NCBI GenBank assembly: GCA_029962745.1
Contig: CM057157.1
Location: forward strand, 30,337,715-30,401,714
Origin: Echinometra lucunter
Taxonomy: Eukaryota; Echinodermata; Echinoidea; Camarodonta; Echinometridae
Reading direction: 5' to 3'
Length of the DNA: 64,000 nt
Below are positions 59,810 to 64,000 of the stretch, in pieces. Under the pieces are notes generated by a model. That model worked only from the letters and a program-made list of their open reading frames with translations, did not search any database and had not been told where the DNA came from. Made by a program: the position numbers and the translations under genes. Each line of letters starts with the position of its first letter. Position 1 is the first letter of the stretch.

Positions 59810-59840
<31 letters not shown>

Positions 59841-59986
59841 TCCTTTCTTTCTTTCACTCATCATTCTCTTTCCTTAAGAGCTTTTTCGACATCCTTCTCT
59901 TCATGCTCTTCTTCTTCTTCTTCCTTTCTTCTTCTTCTCCTCCTCCTCCTTTCTTTCTTTCTTTCTTTCTTTTTTTTCTTTCTTTA

Positions 59987-60017
<31 letters not shown>

Positions 60018-63000
60018 TTATTCTTCTTCTCCTTCTTCTTTTCCTTCTTCTTTACCCTTGGAATTTTTAAATTCCTAAGAACAATAGGATCACTGCGATG
60101 TGACCCTGGACATCAGATTCTCTTCTTCATGTCCATATACACGACTTTCTCATTATTTGTATAACTTCCATGCTGACCAGAACCTTTCTAAAGACACATC
60201 ACTACAGCCAGGCCATGAGGAAAAGATATCAATGCCGAGAAATCATGATTAAATTAAACATGTTAAATGCGAGAGATGTCTCTAATAATCACGTCACATT
60301 CCAATGACTAATTATGATAGGTCTAGTGATCGAGACCAGGGCCGGATCAGGCGGAGGCGGGGGTGGAGGGCGGAGGGGGGGGGGGGGCGGAGGGCGACGT
60401 ACGGCCCCTATATCTTGCCAAGTAAGCCTTCTCCCGCCCCCAAAAAAGTTCATCGAAGGTCAGAAATATACTAAAATAACCAAAGTGTGCACCATATTGC
60501 ATAATTTTATGATGAAAAATGCAAAAGCCCAATACCCTGCCCCCCCCCGTCCCTCAACTTCCTCCCTTTGCGCTCCTCCTCCTCCCCCCCCCCCCCCCCC
60601 CCACTCCTCCACTTCTCACAACTCTGGATCCGGCCATGTAACAGCTTAGACAGATTTACCAATCCCACTTTGTTAAAACTTCAACAACCTATATTTCTAT
60701 GATTTTTCTTTTTATCTGCTTTCATTATGATTCAGGTTATTGCAAAAGTATGAGCGCCTTTTCATCATCATCATATTTTGAACATTATAATAACTTCAGA
60801 CTAATCAGATATTATCTTCCATGTCACCACATCCTGTAGGGGGATATCAACCTATCACATTTCTTTACGATTTCTGTTTCTTTGTAACAACGTGTATTAG
60901 ATGCTCTAACTTTAGAAATTATCTTTATGATCGGATATGAAAGATTAATCCGAAGCGGATTAAAGCTTATCGGTGATATTACTATATCTTCATCACATGA
61001 GTTTATTCACGGCTTTTTTTCCTTACCGGTCAAGTATTTGATCAGTCCTTTTCATGTTTACACGAAGCACTGAACTCCATGTATGAACCAGGGGCCTTGG
61101 GAGCACCCTCCCCCCCCCCCCCTCCCCCGCGCAACAATTTCGGCTAAAATTAATAAAAAAAATGAGCAGAAACTTTTTTTAAAAAATAATATCTGCGATC
61201 CCCACCCGTTTGGGTGTCAGCCCTCACTGTAAAACACGTTCTACAGTCCCTATAAATCATATTATGCAGAACAACGTAGGCTATATTTTGAATGATTTTA
61301 CATCAGCAGTATTTAAAATAGGGAAATTGAATTCTCATTCAATTTTTCATATTTTTTCACATCGTGGTAGCAACGCTATGTGTAATGGAAACATATCAAT
61401 TTCACTTCCCCCGAAACATGATATTTTTGGAAATGGTACCCTGCTTAACCCCCTAGGATCCCTATTTAGTAATTTCCTGCCTTTAAAAATATCAACATAC
61501 ATGAGCCAAATTCATGTCATTCATTTTAAAGCGTCATAGCCTTCAGCGGCGTATCGAGCAAAAACCTGGCGGGGGGGGGGGGGGAGGGGCAGAAAAAGAA
61601 TTACAAAAACGTGAGGAAAAACCCCTGAAAACCACGTCATTTCAGCAACATTCGTAAATCACTGGCATGAATTAGAAATAAACTACGTTTGAATTTTATT
61701 GGGGCTGAGGCATCTGTTTCCAAGTCCCCCCCCCCCCCCCCCATCAGTACGCCAGTGATAAAAAACGTGTCCTTGATGAAAAAAATGAAGGCAAACACCC
61801 TCTTGTACCTGTCACTCCGAAGAGTAAAACGACGGGATGATAATGATTAATCATCAAATATATAACAAGGTTAAGATGTGAGATCGTGACGGGATGGACT
61901 AGAGGGTTATTCAGAGTTGGGATGAGTTCATGGCCGTGGCAGCGGGAGGGGGGGGGGGGACAGGGGGCAGTTTCCACCCCCCCCCCCCCTCCCGCCTTAC
62001 TTTTTATAGAAAAATTTCAAAATAAAATCCACCCAAATTGTGCACCAGATCCTCCAATTTCAATTTTATAAATCCAAAAGAGCCCTCGTGACCATGGTGA
62101 CTGGCTCTGCCGCTTCGCCCCTCGCTTGCGTGTTTCCTCGAACATTTTATGTATTCTTGCCCCCTCCCCGGAAAAAAATTCTGCGTACGGCTTTGTTTGA
62201 ATTAGAACTTTGTTAGGTATAATGACCATTCACGCATGGGTGTAAAGTTCACAGAAATCAATTACAGACTTTATGATTAAACTAATAGTAATTATCAAAT
62301 TTCTTTAAGTGTTAAAGGAGGCCCTACTTCACCTTTTCATGAGATTTGGGTTTTTTTTTTTGTTAAATAATAAGTAGTGATAATATACCAATTTTTTATT
62401 TCTCATTTTCTCCCCTAACTTTGAAGCTTGATGCTAAGCCAAATGAAATTCGTTTAATTTCTTCAAGTAATATGAAAGCAATGACAATTTAAACAATCTT
62501 TTTAATGGCATACACGGAAGCTGATCATCAACCAGTATGCTTGCGGCATGGCCTCTAGTTTCTTGGCATCCAAACAACATTACCCCTCAAAATTGATAAA
62601 GGGTGAAAATAAAACCCATTGTACTTTTAAATAGCAATATTGATCTTAAATAAAGTCATTGCATTACAAATCGAAAGGAGAGTAACTATGCGGCTTCTCT
62701 GAAGAAATTAGGAATGTCACGAATAAAATTAAAAGTGACCCGTTTCTGTTTGAATTACATTCGGTTGCTGTATGAATTAGTAACTTTTCAAGAAATATCA
62801 AATAAAATGAAGTGAGAGTGCTTTAGAAACAGTGTGCATATATCTTTAATTATTAGTATCTATTAGTTTGGGGATTTTTTTTTTTTAGATAATCATCGCT
62901 TATGACATTAAGCGAGAAATTGGCAAAGCTGTTAGGATTACTTCCATGACACATCCAAACGGCATGATCTTGCGTCGGCTTTCAGGTGAAAAACTAATTT

Positions 63001-63105
63001 TTAGGGATTTAAACCATCCTCACGTTTTGTAGGCCTTTTTGAAAATCAAACCTTCAAGAGAGTTTGAACGATGCCTGAAACTTTTAACATGATTTTCAGT
63101 ATTTT

Positions 63106-63150
<45 letters not shown>

Positions 63151-63654
63151 CCTCCCTCCCTCTTGTAAACCCTTATTCGTTATAACCTCCATCCTCCCTC
63201 CATATAGTAACAATCAAAAATGGACTGTAATGTTATTATAGAAATTAATGATAACGAAAGCAATCATACGCAAAACAACTGATAAATTGATATTATATAA
63301 TACTAACTGGCGTAACTTTCGGGAGATACCACATAAATTTCCCTCACTAGACCCATATTGCCCTCGTCTTCGACTCGGGACAATATGAGACTAGTTTGGG
63401 AAATATATGTGGTATCTCCCTCAAGGCCAGTCAATATTATATAAATATAATATAATATAATATAATATAATATAATATAATATAATATAATATAATATAA
63501 TATGATATGATATAATATAATATAATATAATATGTTATGATATAACTATAATATTACAATATATGATATAATTACGTGTGATGAATAAGTAATACATACC
63601 AACGATGACAGACACAAATACAGCAAAGATCGCCCATTTCTTTTCACAAGCCAT
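55672..63654 (-). CDS. Secretory-type phospholipase A2, five coding exons, 236 residues
   Basis: Hydrolyses the sn-2 ester of glycerophospholipids in a Ca2+-dependent reaction (family knowledge). Exons on the minus strand: 63654-63600, 59337-59284, 58798-58624, 57727-57594, 55964-55672; all junctions keep the frame and use GT-AG. Residues 7-29 form an uninterrupted hydrophobic stretch between MACEKK and RNTDK, more like a membrane anchor than a cleavable signal. The calcium loop is YGCHCGLFNGGGAIDPVDAAD (74-94), about three residues longer than usual. The catalytic motif CCKDHDTC (96-103) holds His100 and Asp101. CQCDRDAAICFSK (164-176) holds Asp167, equivalent to Asp99. Residue 104 is Leu, where Tyr52 is usual. 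A Thr/Pro-rich tail of about 40 residues (TTTPTTTMQP) follows the last Cys. Physiological role (digestive, membrane or defence) cannot be told from sequence. Confidence 0.93.
56074..56391. mobile_element. MITE with CACTCTAAGAAAA ends and GGGTGCAA repeats (PLA2 intron 4)
   Basis: CACTCTAAGAAAAAAG at the left and CTTTTTTCTTAGTGTG at the right. The interior holds at least ten GCACCCT / AGGGTGCA motifs in both orientations. It is similar in design to the element at 2709-2946. Confidence 0.75.
56519..56660 (+). repeat. GATA/CATA/AATA tetranucleotide tract
   Basis: GATA, CATA and AAAT units in PLA2 intron 4. Confidence 0.8.
56921..57195 (+). repeat. TTA/TCA trinucleotide microsatellite in PLA2 intron 4
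   Basis: (TTATTATTATCA)n-like array of about 275 bp; Tyr/His and Ile/Met frames are artefacts. Confidence 0.9.
57594..57727 (-). CDS. PLA2 exon 4 (residues 95-140, catalytic helix)
   Basis: Acceptor TTTTTTTCTATGTAG|ATGCTGC, donor CCTGCA|GTAAGTAT, phase 1. It encodes CCKDHDTC with catalytic His and Ca2+-binding Asp, then a basic stretch CGKRKKGSITC. The foldback MITE at 57743-57894 starts only 16 bp from the acceptor. Confidence 0.93.
57743..57894. mobile_element. Foldback MITE (GGGCCC / TTTTATGAAAC family) in PLA2 intron 3
   Basis: CATGGTTTCATAAAACTTGC at the left and TTTCCTGAAACGGGGCCCAG at the right. The interior CTTGCATCTGATTGGCTG matches the copy at 30265-30416. Confidence 0.8.
58624..58798 (-). 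CDS. PLA2 exon 3 (residues 37-95, Ca2+ loop)
   Basis: Acceptor CGCCATTTTAAG|GTCAACTGG, donor GATCA|GTAAGC, phase 2. It encodes FVQFAAMIQCAAKTNPLTYQ and the whole calcium-binding loop. QFAAMIQCA matches the N-terminal helix position of group I/II enzymes (FxxMIxC). Confidence 0.92.
59284..59337 (-). CDS. PLA2 exon 2 (residues 19-37)
   Basis: A 54-nt exon between TTCCTGCAG|TGATTGCC and AAATG|GTAAGTT, phase 1 at both ends. It extends the hydrophobic segment (VIAVVVPIVVF) and adds RNTDKSN. As a symmetric exon it could be skipped without a frameshift, which would shorten the hydrophobic segment. Confidence 0.8.
59820..60050 (+). repeat. CT and TTC/TTTC microsatellites in PLA2 intron 1
   Basis: (CT)n at 59816-59840 and TTC/TTTC tracts at 59907-60050. 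Confidence 0.85.
60340..61540. repeat. G/C-run-rich intron sequence, no exon seen
   Basis: Several G-runs (60358-60395) and C-runs (60541-60602, 61110-61130) inside dispersed repeats of PLA2 intron 1. No additional splice-framed exon is needed, as exons 1 and 2 already join in phase. Confidence 0.5.
61544..61757. mobile_element. MITE-like element with CAGCGGCGTA / TACGCCAGTG ends
   Basis: Shorter relative of 308-743, with TTTCAGCAACATTCGTAAAT and ACTACGTTTGAATTTTATTG in common, and G- and C-runs inside the ends. Confidence 0.55.
63108..63145 (+). repeat. CT dinucleotide repeat
   Basis: (CT)n tract in PLA2 intron 1. Confidence 0.9.
63306..63432. mobile_element. Hairpin MITE in PLA2 intron 1
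   Basis: ACTGGCGTAACTTTCGGGAG and GGGAGATACCACATAAATTT at the left pair with AAATATATGTGGTATCTCCC and GGCCAGT at the right. The loop has CCCTCGTCTTCGACTCGGGA. Confidence 0.7.
63437..63545 (+). repeat. TATAA pentanucleotide repeat
   Basis: (ATATA)n tract beginning right after the hairpin MITE and ending about 50 bp from the PLA2 exon 1 donor. Confidence 0.9.
63600..63654 (-). CDS. PLA2 exon 1 (residues 1-19)
   Basis: ATG at 63654-63652 in context ATCATGG (A at -3, G at +4), with no upstream ATG in the short leader. It encodes MACEKKWAIFAVFVSVIV and ends at donor GTTG|GTATGTATT, phase 1. Confidence 0.85.
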
Positions 63655-63722
63655 GATGGTCTATAATGCTCTCTCCTTCTCTCACAAAATGGAATGGATT
63701 GTCCTGACTCAGAGTAGTCCTT

Positions 63723-63730
63723 CATTTATA
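63723..63730 (-). promoter_or_regulatory. TATA box of the phospholipase A2 gene
   Basis: TATAAATG on the minus strand lies 69-76 nt upstream of the ATG. Transcription would start near 63700, where GAGTCAGGAC offers an initiator-like TCAG, leaving a leader of about 45-50 nt. Confidence 0.6.
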
Positions 63731-64000
63731 ATACCCCCAGACTGAGTCATTAGAAGTTTAGTAAAGTCGGTAATTGATAGGGGGCTCGCTAACAGTGATA
63801 TCATCTGTGATTGGCCAGTCGTTGCTAAGCAACAGGAGGCTTTTAATACTAACACGGAAATACTAAGGAATATGATGACGCTCAGAGGTTCGGTTTTCTG
63901 GAGTGGCATTTGATTTATTCATCCAAAATTAGCTTCTCTTTAAGTTTCATATGTTCAGTTGACGTGGGGTAGTTTAATTTCGCTGTTTGAATAAAATATT

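Noticed and set aside
1..64000. tRNA or rRNA genes
   Set aside because: No cloverleaf with TTCGAATCC-type arm or rRNA core sequence was noticed; a covariance search could not be run.

Overview
This is a stretch of animal genome: AT-rich, intron-containing, with sparse genes and very many repeats. The density of foldback transposons, the long microsatellites, the G/C homopolymer runs of about 15-20 bases inside dispersed repeats, and the two recognisable genes fit a marine invertebrate deuterostome, most likely an echinoderm such as a sea urchin. That species guess is inference. No bacterial, viral or organellar genes were seen. Three N runs of exactly 500 bases (19679-20178, 35448-35947, 53948-54447) are scaffold gaps of arbitrary size.

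Layout. 784-859 (minus): a likely signal-peptide first exon of a secreted-protein gene that leaves the window to the left. 0.9-11.9 kb: no gene seen; microsatellites and MITE-like elements. 11.9-19.7 kb and 20.2-27.9 kb: two nearly identical copies (A and B) of one 7.7-kb segment separated by a 500-N gap, probably two assemblies of the same locus. 15.4-31.0 kb (minus): PLGRKT (plasminogen receptor KT homologue), four coding exons giving a 144-residue product. Exons 1 and 2 occur once, exons 3 and 4 in both copies. 31-36 kb: intergenic, with two decayed LINE ORF2 fragments. 36-50 kb: a cluster of large foldback elements, some nested, and four decayed copies of an exon-like module. 50-55 kb: triplet microsatellites and a gap. 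55.7-63.7 kb (minus): a complete five-exon secretory-type phospholipase A2 gene with TATA box and poly(A) signal, encoding 236 residues.

The most notable discovery concerns PLGRKT. The intron after exon 3 is filled by a 43-bp minisatellite of about 37 units. The unit is a copy of the exon 3/intron 3 junction itself: 34 nt of exon end plus the first 9 nt of intron. The array therefore repeats a strong 5' splice site (AGAA|GTAAGTTAA on the coding strand) dozens of times directly downstream of the real one. Use of any downstream copy, or retention of the intron, would add six residues and a stop codon, removing exon 4. The PLGRKT product also ends in Glu rather than the C-terminal Lys on which vertebrate plasminogen binding depends.

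The phospholipase keeps the catalytic His-Asp pair and the second Asp. It has a longer calcium loop, a Leu where the family has Tyr52, an N-terminal hydrophobic segment that looks like a membrane anchor, and a Thr/Pro-rich tail. The two genes show no functional link; they are neighbours in a repeat-dominated region.
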